Positions 51,949 through 61,272 of a DNA stretch of 64,000 nt are shown here, one piece after another (position 1 is the stretch's first letter; each line of letters starts with the position of its first letter). Position numbers and translations under genes: made by a program. The stretch is from Bryobacterales bacterium (GTDB lineage Bacteria > Acidobacteriota > Terriglobia > Bryobacterales > UBA6623). The DNA lies in assembly GCA_028819215.1 (NCBI GenBank), contig JAPPMG010000042.1, positions 62,001 through 126,000 on the forward strand, in the 5' to 3' direction. The notes under the pieces were generated by a model that saw only the letters and a list, made by a program, of their open reading frames with translations, ran no database searches and was not told the DNA's origin.

Positions 51949-52481
51949 TGTTCACTATTGAAGCACGCGCTATCTCGCTTGGCAAGCGTTTGGGCAGGAA
52001 TTTTCATAGAAAATTGTTATTTTATTCGTAAATTATACTCTCGACCAAGTCCCCCGGCACACTGTCATCGTAGGGACCCGATCGACGTGCGCGTGTTCGG
52101 AAAAAGCGCTCCGAGAGCGGGGCCCGAGGCACGATCCGGCTCCAGGCAAGTCGGTGTCGCCGAGGGCTGGATCTGTGATCTGGGACCATATGCAGGTCAA
52201 GAACCCGAGACAGCGACTCCTCGACATCGTGGACACTAAAGACCCTCCCCGCAGAGGCTCGCCCGCGATTCGGCGGCATCAGTCGGACTGCGTCACAACG
52301 CTCGAGACCGGCGCCAGCGCGAGGCTCCGGCCGTGCGCTGGCCAAGGTGCGATCCGAGCTGGAATGTTGGAATGAGAGCGGCTCCCGGAAGCCATTTGGC
52401 GGGATCTCGCCCCAACCTATACTAAGAATGTCCCTGTCCCAGGCTTGAGGTTGAGGTGCTTGGGCCGGTGCAATCGGCGCG
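51949..52481. other. Divergent intergenic region with AT-rich promoter zone and repeat copy B
   Basis: The first 85 bases are strikingly AT-rich (around 52005-52035) compared with the genome and should contain the promoter of the minus-strand AbiEii unit. The rest includes repeat copy B and the upstream region of dctP. No gene is supported. Confidence 0.5.
52187..52340. repeat. Diverged direct repeat, copy B
   Basis: Aligns without gaps to 46487-46640 (offset 5,700). TATGCAGGTCAAGAAC, TCGACATC and CCCGCGATT are the best kept stretches. With copy A it brackets the accessory block. Confidence 0.62.
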
Positions 52482-53528
52482 ATGAGAAGACTTGGCTTCC
52501 TGCTGGCAATAGCCGTGTTGACTAGCTTGGTGCCGACTGCGGGCCTGGAATCGTTGCTAGGCCAGAGACGTCGCGCCAGCAAGCTGAAGCTCGGGACGGT
52601 CGCCCCCAAGAACAGCGTCTTTCACGAGATGCTGCTCAAGATGCGCCAGGAATGGCGCGAGATCACCAACGGAGCGGTCGATCTGGCGATCTACCCCGGG
52701 GGCGTGGCGGGCGACGAGATCACGATGCTGCGCAAAATGCGCAACGGGCAGATGCAGGCGGCTCTGCTGTCAGGAAGCGGCATGGGCTTCCTCGACGAGG
52801 GCGTCAGCGCGCTGCAGGTGCCCCTAATGTTCGAGTCGCTTGAAGAATTCGACTACGTGCTCGACAAGATGGCGCCGATCTTGGAGAAGCGCCTGCGTGA
52901 GAAGGGCTTCACGGCCTTGGGATGGGGCGACGCCGGCTGGGCGCGCTTCTTCGCGGTCAAGGAGTTCCGGACTCCGGCGGAGCTGCGCGATATGAAGCTC
53001 TACACCTCCAAGGGCGACGATGACATGCTCCGGCTGTTCGGCGAGTTCGGCTTCCTCGCGGTCCCGCTGGATCTGACCGAGCTCCAGGCCAATCTCGAGA
53101 CCGGACTGGTGGATGTCTTCGCGGTGCCGCCGCTGATCGCGGCCGGCTACCAGTGGTTCGGCTCTGCGCCGAACATGCTCGACATGCGCTTCGTCCCGAT
53201 CCTGGGCTCGCTGCTGATCAACAACGACGTCTGGGACGCCATCCCGGCCGACCAGCAGCGGCAGATGCGGGAAGTCGCTACCGATCTCACGGCTGAGATC
53301 GAAACGGCAGCGCGAGCTCAGGAAGCGTCCGCAATCCGCTCGATGCAAGGGTACGGGCTGCGCGTGATCGAGCTCGACGAGCCTACTCTGGCCGAGTGGA
53401 GGCGCGAAATGGAGATCGTGCATCCGCGCTTGCGCGATCGCTACGCTCCAGGCGAGCTGCTCGACGCGGCGGTCCGCTGGCGAGACAAATACCGCGCCGA
53501 GAGGTCAGACCCCCAAGCCCCAAAGTGA
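52482..53528 (+). CDS. dctP: TRAP transporter substrate-binding protein (DctP/TatP type)
   Basis: A 348-residue periplasmic binding protein (signal RLGFLLAIAVLTSLVPTAG) of the DctP family: LKLGTVAPKNSVFHEMLLKM, ITNGAVDLAIYPGGVAGDEI and TPAELRDMKLYTSKGDDDML with the conserved Arg region. Ligand is unknown; the TatP-type works with TatT. No DctQ/DctM membrane genes follow; a TIM-barrel gene does, so the importer is elsewhere or the block is rearranged. Confidence 0.92.
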   Translation: MRRLGFLLAIAVLTSLVPTAGLESLLGQRRRASKLKLGTVAPKNSVFHEMLLKMRQEWREITNGAVDLAIYPGGVAGDEITMLRKMRNGQMQAALLSGSGMGFLDEGVSALQVPLMFESLEEFDYVLDKMAPILEKRLREKGFTALGWGDAGWARFFAVKEFRTPAELRDMKLYTSKGDDDMLRLFGEFGFLAVPLDLTELQANLETGLVDVFAVPPLIAAGYQWFGSAPNMLDMRFVPILGSLLINNDVWDAIPADQQRQMREVATDLTAEIETAARAQEASAIRSMQGYGLRVIELDEPTLAEWRREMEIVHPRLRDRYAPGELLDAAVRWRDKYRAERSDPQAPK

Positions 53529-53538
53529 GGGAACGCCG

Positions 53539-54456
53539 ATGCCTGCCTTGACCCGCCGCGAACTGCTCGCCGCCTCCGCCGCAGCCGCCGCGGCAACCGG
53601 CAGCGCGGCCGAAAACAAGCCGACGCTTTGCCTGTTCACCAAGCACCTGCCCCATCTCGGCTACAAGGAACTCGCAGCCACGCTGCGCTCGCTGGGCTTT
53701 GCGGGAGCCGACCTGACGACACGCCCGCGGGGACACGTGCTGCCGGAGAATGTTGAGCGCGACCTGCCGCGGGCATTCGAGGCGCTGGCGGCCGAAGGGA
53801 TCGCGCTGCCGATGATCTCGACCGCGCTGCTGTACAGCCGGGACCCTGCGGCGCGCCCTACGCTGTACACCGCCGCCGAGCTGGGCATCCCATTCTTCAA
53901 GCTCGGCTACTACCGCTATCGTGAATACTCCGACTTCGACGCCCACCTGTCCAAGATCAAGAAGGATGTGGAGAGCCTAGCCGCGATCGCCGGCCATGCC
54001 GGCATCACGGGCGGCTTCCACAATCACTCGGGCACGTATGTCGGCAGCGCGCTATGGGACCACTGGTGGCTGTTGCGCGACACCGATCCCGCGCAGATCG
54101 GCTTCTACTTCGATCCTTGCCACGCGACGATCGAGGGCGGCTCGGCGGGCTGGGAAATCGGCTTCCACCGGCTGCAGGATCGGCTCAAGATGGTCGCTTG
54201 CAAGGACTTCTACTGGGAGAAAAGCGGCGGCAAGTGGCACTCCCGCATGTGCCCGCTCGGCCAAGGAATGGTCGATTACCCGAAGTTCTTCAAACTGTTG
54301 GCGGCCAGCGGATTCAGCGGGCCGATCTCGCTGCATGTCGAGTACAAGATCGAGGCCCCCACCGAGGCGCAGCGCATCGAGAAGGAGATGCACGCCATCG
54401 AATCGGACTTCGCCTACCTGAAGTCTGTCTACGACTCCGCCTACGGTCCTGCCTGA
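53539..54456 (+). CDS. Sugar phosphate isomerase/epimerase-like TIM barrel, exported
   Basis: A 305-residue AP-endonuclease-2-type TIM barrel. The Tat-like signal LTRRELLAASAAAAAATGSA directs export, unlike cytoplasmic isomerases. Metal-binding motifs are GFHNHSG, YFDPCHATIEG, MVACKDFYW and ISLHVEYKIE. The GAGGGA before the ATG fits a good start. It follows dctP by 10 bases, so the TRAP ligand may be its substrate or product (inference). Confidence 0.88.
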   Translation: MPALTRRELLAASAAAAAATGSAAENKPTLCLFTKHLPHLGYKELAATLRSLGFAGADLTTRPRGHVLPENVERDLPRAFEALAAEGIALPMISTALLYSRDPAARPTLYTAAELGIPFFKLGYYRYREYSDFDAHLSKIKKDVESLAAIAGHAGITGGFHNHSGTYVGSALWDHWWLLRDTDPAQIGFYFDPCHATIEGGSAGWEIGFHRLQDRLKMVACKDFYWEKSGGKWHSRMCPLGQGMVDYPKFFKLLAASGFSGPISLHVEYKIEAPTEAQRIEKEMHAIESDFAYLKSVYDSAYGPA

Positions 54457-54630
54457 TCCGCGTACTGCACCCGCGACGGCGAACCTGTCCGCGATACACC
54501 GTAACCCGCTGCTCTCTCGGCAGCGGCCTGAGATCCACCTATTCGTCGAGGTGCCCGCAGGGTCCGAGGTCAGATTTGCCGTCAAAGACACGGAAATCGA
54601 GCTTCCGCCAAGAAATTAGACACACTCCCC

Positions 54631-54960
54631 CTTGACAAGGTTAGCCGGGCGGTCAAACTGCGACCGCAGTTCTCCGAAGCGCGCGTCGCGCTGGGCACGC
54701 TGCTGCTTGACATGGATCGAACTGCCGATGCCGTCCGCGAGCTGGAAAGGGCGGTCGAGCTGAATCCAACGGATGCCAGCTCGCGCTACCAGCTGGCGCG
54801 CGCGTACCGCAAGGCGGGGGACATGTCCGCTCAAGAGGTCCAGCTGGCCGAGTACCGACGACTACAGACCGAGCGCCGGCAGCTCGATCAGCGAATCCTG
54901 CTCGGCTCGCCGCAGCCGAATGACCCAAGCGAGAGCGAATCCCCCGGTAATTCACAATAG
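54631..54960 (+). pseudogene. 3' remnant of a TPR protein gene
   Basis: The frame reads SRAVKLRPQFSEARVALGTL and AVRELERAVELNPTDASSRY then QLARAYRKAGDMSAQEVQLA: two clear TPR units and a C-terminal tail as in larger TPR proteins. Upstream in this frame no TPR and no start codon fit; the first ATG at 54712 would begin inside a repeat. A different frame just before it (54541-54619) ends PAGSEVRFAVKDTEIELPPRN and may be another piece of gene debris. It abuts the PQQ-like propeller gene by 11 bases. Confidence 0.6.
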
Positions 54961-54971
54961 GACCATCCATC

Positions 54972-56561
54972 ATGAGACACCTCCAAACTCTACTGATCGC
55001 ACTGCTGGCGGCAGCCGCGCCCGGCTGGGCCGGGGATTGGCTTACGTTCGGGTACGACGCTAGGCGCAGCGGCTGGGCGCGCTCCGAGGTCACGCTCAAC
55101 CGCGACAACGTCGGCGACATGGTCCTGAAGTGGAAGACCACGGTGGAGAACGAGGAGAAGTCGCTGGCGGCGCTCACCGCGCCCATCGTGGTTACGGACG
55201 TGCGGGTCGGAGAGGGGCGTCGCGCCCGCAAGGACCTTGTCTACATCGCCGGCACCGGCGATGTCTTCTACGCGATCGACGCGCTCAGCGGAGAGATCGT
55301 CTGGGAGAAGAAATTCCGGACGGACGTCGCGAACAAGGTTCCCGGCATGTGGCTCTGCCCGAAGGGGCTGAACGCCACGCCCACGGTCGACCGCTCCAAG
55401 AACACGATCTACGCGATCTCGACAGACGGCCGTCTGTACGCTCTGGACCTCGCCACGGGGAAGGAGAAGTACCGCTCCCAGCAATGGGTGCCGGCGTTTG
55501 CCAAGACGTGGAGCCTCAACCGCATCGGTGACGTGCTGTACACACCCATCTCGCAGAACTGCGGCGACACGGTCTCGGGCGTGACTTCGATCGACGTGTC
55601 GGATCCGGAGAACATCGTGATCCGCGTGTGGCGCTCCACGCCCGAGTACGGCGCGGGAGTGTGGGGCCGGGCCGGCGTCGCAATCGGCAAGGACGGGGGG
55701 ATCTATGCCGGGACCGGGGATGCGCCGTATAACCCCGGCTTGCGCATCTTCGGCAACACCATGTTCCGCTTGGATCCCGACACGCTCAAGCTGGTCGACT
55801 ACTACACGCCGACCAACTGGGAGTACGTCTGGAAGCGGGACTTCGACATCACGGCATCGGCCTTGGTGCTCGACTACAAGAGCCGGGAACTGGTGGTCAT
55901 CGGCGGCAAGGAGGGCGTGCTCTACCTAATGGACGCCGAGGACATGGGCGGCCTGACTCACCACGACAACCTCTACACCACGCCGCTGCTCTCCAACGAC
56001 GACGAGTGGTTCGAAGCGAAGGGGCTGTGGGGCGGCTTCTCAAGCTACGTGGACGCCCGAGGGCGGGTCTGGGTCTACGCTCCCACGTGGGGGCCGGTAT
56101 CTGTGCAGGCCCCCAAGTTCCCGATCGAGAACGGGCCGAACCCGAACGGTTCCGTGATGGCATTCACCGTAGCCGACCATCCCGACACTGGCGACCCGTA
56201 CCTGAAGCCCGAGTGGGTCAGCGGCGATTCGGCCGTGCCCGAGCCGGTGGCAATCGCCAACGACGTCGTGTTCGTGCTGTCCAACGGCGAGAACGCGCGG
56301 CAATCGATCAATGCCGGCATCATGCCGTTCGGGGAATTCAATTCCGAAGAGCTACTGAAGGATTCCCAGCGGATCGAGCACGAAGATAGCGCCCGCTTGC
56401 AGGCCCTGGACGCTCAGACGGGCAAGGTATTGTTCGATTCCGGTCCGGATGCGATCGACACTTGGAGCCACTTCACCGGAATCGCGGTCGCGGACGGGCA
56501 GGTATACGCAGTGGACTTCTCATCGACTCTGTACTGCTTCGGACTCCAGGACGAGGAATAG
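54972..56561 (+). CDS. Secreted PQQ-binding-type beta-propeller protein
   Basis: A 529-residue exported protein (signal LQTLLIALLAAAAPGWAG) of the PQQ-dependent dehydrogenase propeller type, with repeats such as DVFYAIDALSGEIVWEKKFR, RLYALDLATGKEKYRSQQ and the C-terminal VYAVDFSSTLYCFGL. It resembles quinoprotein dehydrogenases, but neither the vicinal Cys pair nor a catalytic Asp motif is evident, and PQQ genes are absent. It may be a structural or electron-transfer protein. Confidence 0.82.
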   Translation: MRHLQTLLIALLAAAAPGWAGDWLTFGYDARRSGWARSEVTLNRDNVGDMVLKWKTTVENEEKSLAALTAPIVVTDVRVGEGRRARKDLVYIAGTGDVFYAIDALSGEIVWEKKFRTDVANKVPGMWLCPKGLNATPTVDRSKNTIYAISTDGRLYALDLATGKEKYRSQQWVPAFAKTWSLNRIGDVLYTPISQNCGDTVSGVTSIDVSDPENIVIRVWRSTPEYGAGVWGRAGVAIGKDGGIYAGTGDAPYNPGLRIFGNTMFRLDPDTLKLVDYYTPTNWEYVWKRDFDITASALVLDYKSRELVVIGGKEGVLYLMDAEDMGGLTHHDNLYTTPLLSNDDEWFEAKGLWGGFSSYVDARGRVWVYAPTWGPVSVQAPKFPIENGPNPNGSVMAFTVADHPDTGDPYLKPEWVSGDSAVPEPVAIANDVVFVLSNGENARQSINAGIMPFGEFNSEELLKDSQRIEHEDSARLQALDAQTGKVLFDSGPDAIDTWSHFTGIAVADGQVYAVDFSSTLYCFGLQDEE

Positions 56562-56647
56562 CCCGGCTATCGCAATGACCGTGCGGTGCCCGCGGCACCT
56601 GCCCCGCCCCGGTCCGGCCGAAGTGCGAGCTCGACCCTGGCCCGGCC

Positions 56648-57559
56648 TCAAAAGGTCTCCGCTTCCGAGCGCTGTCTGAGTTCGCGAAACCTGTTCAGCG
56701 CTTCTTCTGCCCGTGCGCTGTCGCCAAGCCTCCGGTGGATCCGGGCCAGTGCGTAGTGCGGGCGATGGTCGGTGGGAGCCAGCGCCGCCGCGCGGTCCAA
56801 GGAGCGTATCGCCGCTCGGAGCTCCGACTCCCGCTCGAAGAGCAGTCCGAGCCAGTAGTGGGGCAGCGCTTGCGAGTCATCGTATTCGAGTGCTTGCCTG
56901 AGATAGCGCTCGGCTTCGTCAAGGCGGCCCTGCCGGAACAGCAGAGTCCCCAACAGCAGAGGTGGGTCCGCGGAGGGCGGAGAGCGCCGCTGATTGAGCT
57001 CGCTGGCGACCAAGTAATGCTTGCGGGCGAGGTCGATCTGGCCCAGCGCTTCGTAGCTCCTGCCCAGATAGCTATGGTTCTCCGCCGCTGCGGGTCGCAA
57101 GCGCACCGCTTCGCGAAAGGCCTCCCTCGCCTCGTCAAATCGCTTGGTCGTGTAGGCGTTCAAGCCGAGATAGTAGCGGGCCATCGCGTCGTCCGGCGCA
57201 AGTCTGACCGCGATCTGGAAGAAGGTGTCGGCCAGATCCTCGCGGCCCAGCCTGACCAAGCACATGCCGAGGGCCTTGCTGGTATCGGGATCCCGCTCGT
57301 CGAGAGCAAAGCTCTGCTTCAGGTCGGGCAGCGCTGCCTCATACCGGCCGCTGCGGTAGGCGACGAGCCCGCGCAGCAGCAGATTGCGGGCCGTCAGGCC
57401 GGAGTCGGCGACACGCGCCTCCAGAGCCGTGGCCGCCTCGGACAGGCTTCCGTCGTCGATCAGTTTCTCGATCGCCAGAGCGCCGCCAGACTCCGTGTGG
57501 CTCGCGGCGCGGACGCAGGGCGTCCTCGAGGAGGCTACCCGACGGGCGCAAGCACGCAT
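56648..57559 (-). CDS. Tetratricopeptide repeat protein
   Basis: A 303-residue solenoid with at least six TPRs, e.g. RGLVAYRSGRYEAALPDLKQ, ARYYLGLNAYTTKRFDEARE and PHYWLGLLFERESELRAAIR. The N-terminus is basic with a Cys near residue 15 but no clear signal, so the true start may be internal. It lies 30 bases after the RNase gene on the same strand and may be in the rod/RNase transcript. Partner unknown. Confidence 0.85.
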   Translation of the reverse strand: MRACARRVASSRTPCVRAASHTESGGALAIEKLIDDGSLSEAATALEARVADSGLTARNLLLRGLVAYRSGRYEAALPDLKQSFALDERDPDTSKALGMCLVRLGREDLADTFFQIAVRLAPDDAMARYYLGLNAYTTKRFDEAREAFREAVRLRPAAAENHSYLGRSYEALGQIDLARKHYLVASELNQRRSPPSADPPLLLGTLLFRQGRLDEAERYLRQALEYDDSQALPHYWLGLLFERESELRAAIRSLDRAAALAPTDHRPHYALARIHRRLGDSARAEEALNRFRELRQRSEAETF

Positions 57560-57589
57560 CCGGGGCGGGCTTGCGCCAGCGACCGCGGG

Positions 57590-59866
57590 CTAGCGCAGGC
57601 TGAAGTTCTCCGGATGCATCGAGACGTCGCCGCGCACCGTGACGGTGGCCCCGGCAACCGTTTGCAGGGTGTCCAGGTGCGTGCCCTTCTTCTTGAGGGA
57701 CTTCGCAACCTCCGGATGGACTCGCAGTGTCAGTGCCTTGTCCGACGCGTCATCGTCGGAATCGCCGTTCTTCGCTTGCCGGCTAGCGGCCGAGAAGATC
57801 TCCGACAGCACGGTTTCCGACGACTTGACCGTCCCAGCCCCGGAGCAGGAGGGACAAGGCATGCACAGGGACCGCTCCAAGGACTGCCGCACGGACTTGC
57901 GCGTGATGACCACCAGCCCGAAGTCGTTGAACGGCAGCACGCGAGTCGGCGAGCGCATGTTGCGCAATGCCTCCTGGATCATCTGGTGGACTTGCTGTCG
58001 GCTCTTGCGATCCTCCATGTCAATGAAGTCAACCACGATGATTCCCCCTAGGTCGCGCAGGCGCAGCTGTCGGACGATTTCTTCGGCGGCTTCCAGATTC
58101 GTCTTCAGCACCGTGTCCTCGAGCCGATCCGACTGCCCGACGTAGCGCCCCGTGTTGACATCGATCGCTACCAGGGCTTCAGTCTGGTTGATCACCAAGT
58201 AGCCGCCCGACTTGAGCCAGACCTTCGGCCTGAGGGCCTTCTTCAGGTCCTTGGTGATGCCAAAGGCATCATGGATGGGCTGCTTCTTGGTGTAGAGCTT
58301 GACGCGCTCTGCCAAGTTCGGCTGGAAGCGTTCCACGAATTTCACGATCCGCTTGTGCTCGTCCTTCGAGTCGACCCACACGGCCTTGAAATCCTCGCTG
58401 AGGCGCTCTCGCAGCACCCGCTGGCCGATGTCTAGGTCGCTGTGGAGCTGAGCGGGTGCCTTGGCCTGGCCTGCCTTTTCGGAAATCTCGGCCCACAGGG
58501 AGTGCAACTGTTCCATGTCGGCCAAGAGCTCGTCGTCGCCGACGCCGCTACAGGAGGTCCGCACGACGAAGCCGCCCTCCTTGCCCTCGGAGTGCTTGTC
58601 CACCAGCTTGCGCAGACGGCGGCGCTCCGACTCGGACTGGATCTGCTTGGTCACGCCATTGTGCTCGCCTCTAGTCATGTAGACCATGTAGTGGCCCGGC
58701 AGCGAAACGTGGCAGGTGATCCGGGCACCCTTCACCCCGACCGGCTCCTTGCTCACCTGAACGATCAATTCCTGCCCGGGCTCGAGCAGCTCTGCGATGT
58801 TGGGCGGCGGCTGGGGAGGCTCGACGGGCTTGGCCTCCCTCGCCCTGGGACGGGCGGCCCGGCCGGCCGGCCTGGACTGGGGACGCTGCTGCCGCTTGGC
58901 CTCCGGCGGGCGGCGCCCGGTCCGTCGACGCTGGGGCTCGGCTGCCGGGGCTTCGGCCCTTTGCCCGCGCTCGCCCCGGCGCGCAGCGCTTGCACCAGCG
59001 GCACGGCCTTCGCCAGCGGCCCTGGCAGGCTTCCGACGCCTCGACCGCGAGGGCCGACTGTCTCCGCGCGGCGCTGCAGAGCGCGCCTTGGGCGCATCCT
59101 CAGACCCCTTTTTTAGCCACTTCAGCGGATTCCAAAACTGTGCAAGGATCGAGGGCGGATCCAGCTTGGCCGTATTCTCTGGGGGTTCCAGCGCACCATC
59201 GTCGGCATGCTTGCCGGAACCGTCGCTGACTGCTTCGGCCGTGGTTGCTTCCCCATCTTCAGCAGCGACGGCACCTTCAGGCGCCTCGGTCCCGGAGCCG
59301 CCTCGGTATTTGGCCAGCGATTCGCCGGGCAAGAGCGCCCTTCTGCGTCGCGGACGGTTCGCCGGAGGACCCGCCGCCGCAGCCTCGGACTCAGGATTTT
59401 CGGGGCTGGGCTCGCCCGCACCTCCCGTCGGCTTGTCAGCCTGGGCCCGCTTGCTTCGACGGCGGCCACGGCGCGAGCGCCCGCGCGAGCCGTCCGAAGC
59501 GTCTTCATCGGACGCTTGCGCTGTGGTTGTCGATGACGGCTCGGGATCGGCGTCGCCCAATTCGTCCACCGGCATTCCCGGCTCGGGCTGGGCCGGTGGG
59601 GCCGAACCGTCGTCGGCTGTGTCGATCTCAGGCGCCGCCGACCGGGCTACGTCCGTGACATACAGGAACGCATCGCGCTCCAAGCCGATGTCGACGAAAG
59701 CCGACTGCATGCCCGGAAGCACCCGGGTCACTCGCCCCTTGTAGATGTTGCCGACTATCGCCTTGTTTCCGTGGCGCTCGACATGGATTTCGGCTAGGCG
59801 ATCATTCTCGCGGATCGCGACTGTCGTCTCAATCGGGTTCGATGAGATGACCAAATCTTGAGACAT
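57590..59866 (-). CDS. rng: RNase G/E family endoribonuclease with a long insert
   Basis: A 758-residue enzyme that processes rRNA and mRNA. The S1-type start GNKAIVGNIYKGRVTRVLPG, the catalytic Asp pair in LVAIDVNTGR and GIIVVDFIDMED, and the Zn-link CMPCPSC are intact. Between residues 75 and 355, within the S1 domain, lies a 280-residue Arg/Pro/Ala/Glu-rich insert, far longer than in E. coli RNase G. It holds SILAQFWNPLKWLKKG (239-254), a possible amphipathic membrane-binding helix as in RNase E. The ATG 59864-59866 follows GGAGG. Confidence 0.94.
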   Translation of the reverse strand: MSQDLVISSNPIETTVAIRENDRLAEIHVERHGNKAIVGNIYKGRVTRVLPGMQSAFVDIGLERDAFLYVTDVARSAAPEIDTADDGSAPPAQPEPGMPVDELGDADPEPSSTTTAQASDEDASDGSRGRSRRGRRRSKRAQADKPTGGAGEPSPENPESEAAAAGPPANRPRRRRALLPGESLAKYRGGSGTEAPEGAVAAEDGEATTAEAVSDGSGKHADDGALEPPENTAKLDPPSILAQFWNPLKWLKKGSEDAPKARSAAPRGDSRPSRSRRRKPARAAGEGRAAGASAARRGERGQRAEAPAAEPQRRRTGRRPPEAKRQQRPQSRPAGRAARPRAREAKPVEPPQPPPNIAELLEPGQELIVQVSKEPVGVKGARITCHVSLPGHYMVYMTRGEHNGVTKQIQSESERRRLRKLVDKHSEGKEGGFVVRTSCSGVGDDELLADMEQLHSLWAEISEKAGQAKAPAQLHSDLDIGQRVLRERLSEDFKAVWVDSKDEHKRIVKFVERFQPNLAERVKLYTKKQPIHDAFGITKDLKKALRPKVWLKSGGYLVINQTEALVAIDVNTGRYVGQSDRLEDTVLKTNLEAAEEIVRQLRLRDLGGIIVVDFIDMEDRKSRQQVHQMIQEALRNMRSPTRVLPFNDFGLVVITRKSVRQSLERSLCMPCPSCSGAGTVKSSETVLSEIFSAASRQAKNGDSDDDASDKALTLRVHPEVAKSLKKKGTHLDTLQTVAGATVTVRGDVSMHPENFSLR

Positions 59867-60162
59867 GGAAAAATCCTCCGGGAAGGGATGGCTCCGTGGC
59901 TGCAAGCCCTCGCGGCAACTGTCAGAACCCTACAGCTCATACACCTACCTCTCAATCGGAACTCGGCCCTCGGGCCGCGCTGCGGCGGGCTGTGACTAGC
60001 TGAGGCCGGCCGGAACGTTCGCGGCAAGCGGAGCACCACACGCGAGCGGGGCTCTTACGCTTTGCACGGCCAGATCCGTCCAGCTCTTCGACCGCAGGTT
60101 GACTCCTTCCCTGTTACCCTTCTTCCGCCGCCGACGCCGCTGCCCGAGCCGGCGAGCGAGAT

Positions 60163-61272
60163 TCAATTCGCGAATCGGCTGATCCGCACACTGTTGACAA
60201 TGCCTAGCATGATCGCAACCGTCAACAGGTTGGACCCCCCGTAACTCATCAACGGCAATGGCAGGCCGGTGACTGGCAGCTTGTTGACCACCATTCCGCC
60301 ATTCACCATGATGTGGAAGAGCAGCACGCTGGCGACACCCATCGCAAGCAGAGTCCCCTCCGGATCCCGCGCTGACCGGGCTGTGTCGACTACCCGCATC
60401 AGCAGCACGAAATACAGCCCCAGAATGAACGCAACGCCCGCGAAGCCCCGCTCTTCGGCGAACGAGGCCAAGATGAAGTCGGTGTGGGGCGTGGGCAGGA
60501 ATCGCAGTTGGGTCTGCGATCCCTGGGAGAATCCCTGACCCCACATGCCACCGGTGCCCACGGCAATCCTTGACTGTCGAACTTGGTAGCCGATTCCCAG
60601 CGGCGCATCGCCCGGATTCTGAAAGCCGACTATCCTAGCCCGCTGGTAGGGCTTGAGCGAAGCCCACAGCATAGGTGCCAGCAGGACAAGCGCAAGCGCT
60701 CCCAGCAGCCAGTACTTCTTGGGGATTCTTGACAGGAACAGCACGGTGACTGCAATCGGCAACATGCTCAGCGAGGTGCCGAGGTCTGGCTGCAGCACAA
60801 CGAGCAGGAACACCGCCAAGAATGACAGCAGGGCACGCAGGTAACCCCACGGGCGGAAAAGCTTGGCTGCGAACCCAGCGCAGTACTTCGCTGCTACTAA
60901 GAGTAGCACCACCTTCATGAACTCCGACACTTGGATGCTCAAGTCGAAAGGGAGCGGCAGCCAGCGTTTAGATCCGTTCACCGGTTCGGCCAGCAGCAGG
61001 GTCGCCACCAGAAGCAGCACGCCGATCGCCCACAGCACCGGCGAGAGCAAGACCAGATGGCGATAGTTGGTGTACGACACGGTCGCGAAGATGACGACCG
61101 CGAGCGCAAGCCAGACGACATGCTGCGAGAAGGCCGCGTGAAACTTCGTGTTGAACGTTGCGCTGTACACCTGGAATAATCCCAGGATGCCGACCAACAG
61201 GGCCGCGCCAGCCATCAGCCAGTCAAAATCCCGGTGCCAGCGCGAGCCGCCGCGTATGGACACAGCGTTCAT
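60163..61272 (-). CDS. rodA: RodA, SEDS peptidoglycan glycosyltransferase
   Basis: A 369-residue polytopic SEDS protein that polymerises lateral-wall peptidoglycan with PBP2. Signature loops: AEPVNGSKRWLPLPFDLSIQ, SEFMKVVLLL, LQPDLGTSL and the C-terminal LPVTGLPLPLMSYGGSNLL. The start overlaps the mrdA stop by 4 bases (ATGA). Confidence 0.96.
   Translation of the reverse strand: MNAVSIRGGSRWHRDFDWLMAGAALLVGILGLFQVYSATFNTKFHAAFSQHVVWLALAVVIFATVSYTNYRHLVLLSPVLWAIGVLLLVATLLLAEPVNGSKRWLPLPFDLSIQVSEFMKVVLLLVAAKYCAGFAAKLFRPWGYLRALLSFLAVFLLVVLQPDLGTSLSMLPIAVTVLFLSRIPKKYWLLGALALVLLAPMLWASLKPYQRARIVGFQNPGDAPLGIGYQVRQSRIAVGTGGMWGQGFSQGSQTQLRFLPTPHTDFILASFAEERGFAGVAFILGLYFVLLMRVVDTARSARDPEGTLLAMGVASVLLFHIMVNGGMVVNKLPVTGLPLPLMSYGGSNLLTVAIMLGIVNSVRISRFAN

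Noticed and set aside
45464-53528. Complete TRAP transporter operon
   Set aside because: Only TatT- and DctP-type proteins are present; no DctQ or DctM membrane protein is encoded in the window.
58797-59744. Plus-strand 315-codon frame opposite the RNase G/E insert
   Set aside because: Low-complexity Ala/Gly/Arg composition caused by the repetitive insert; no start context or domain.
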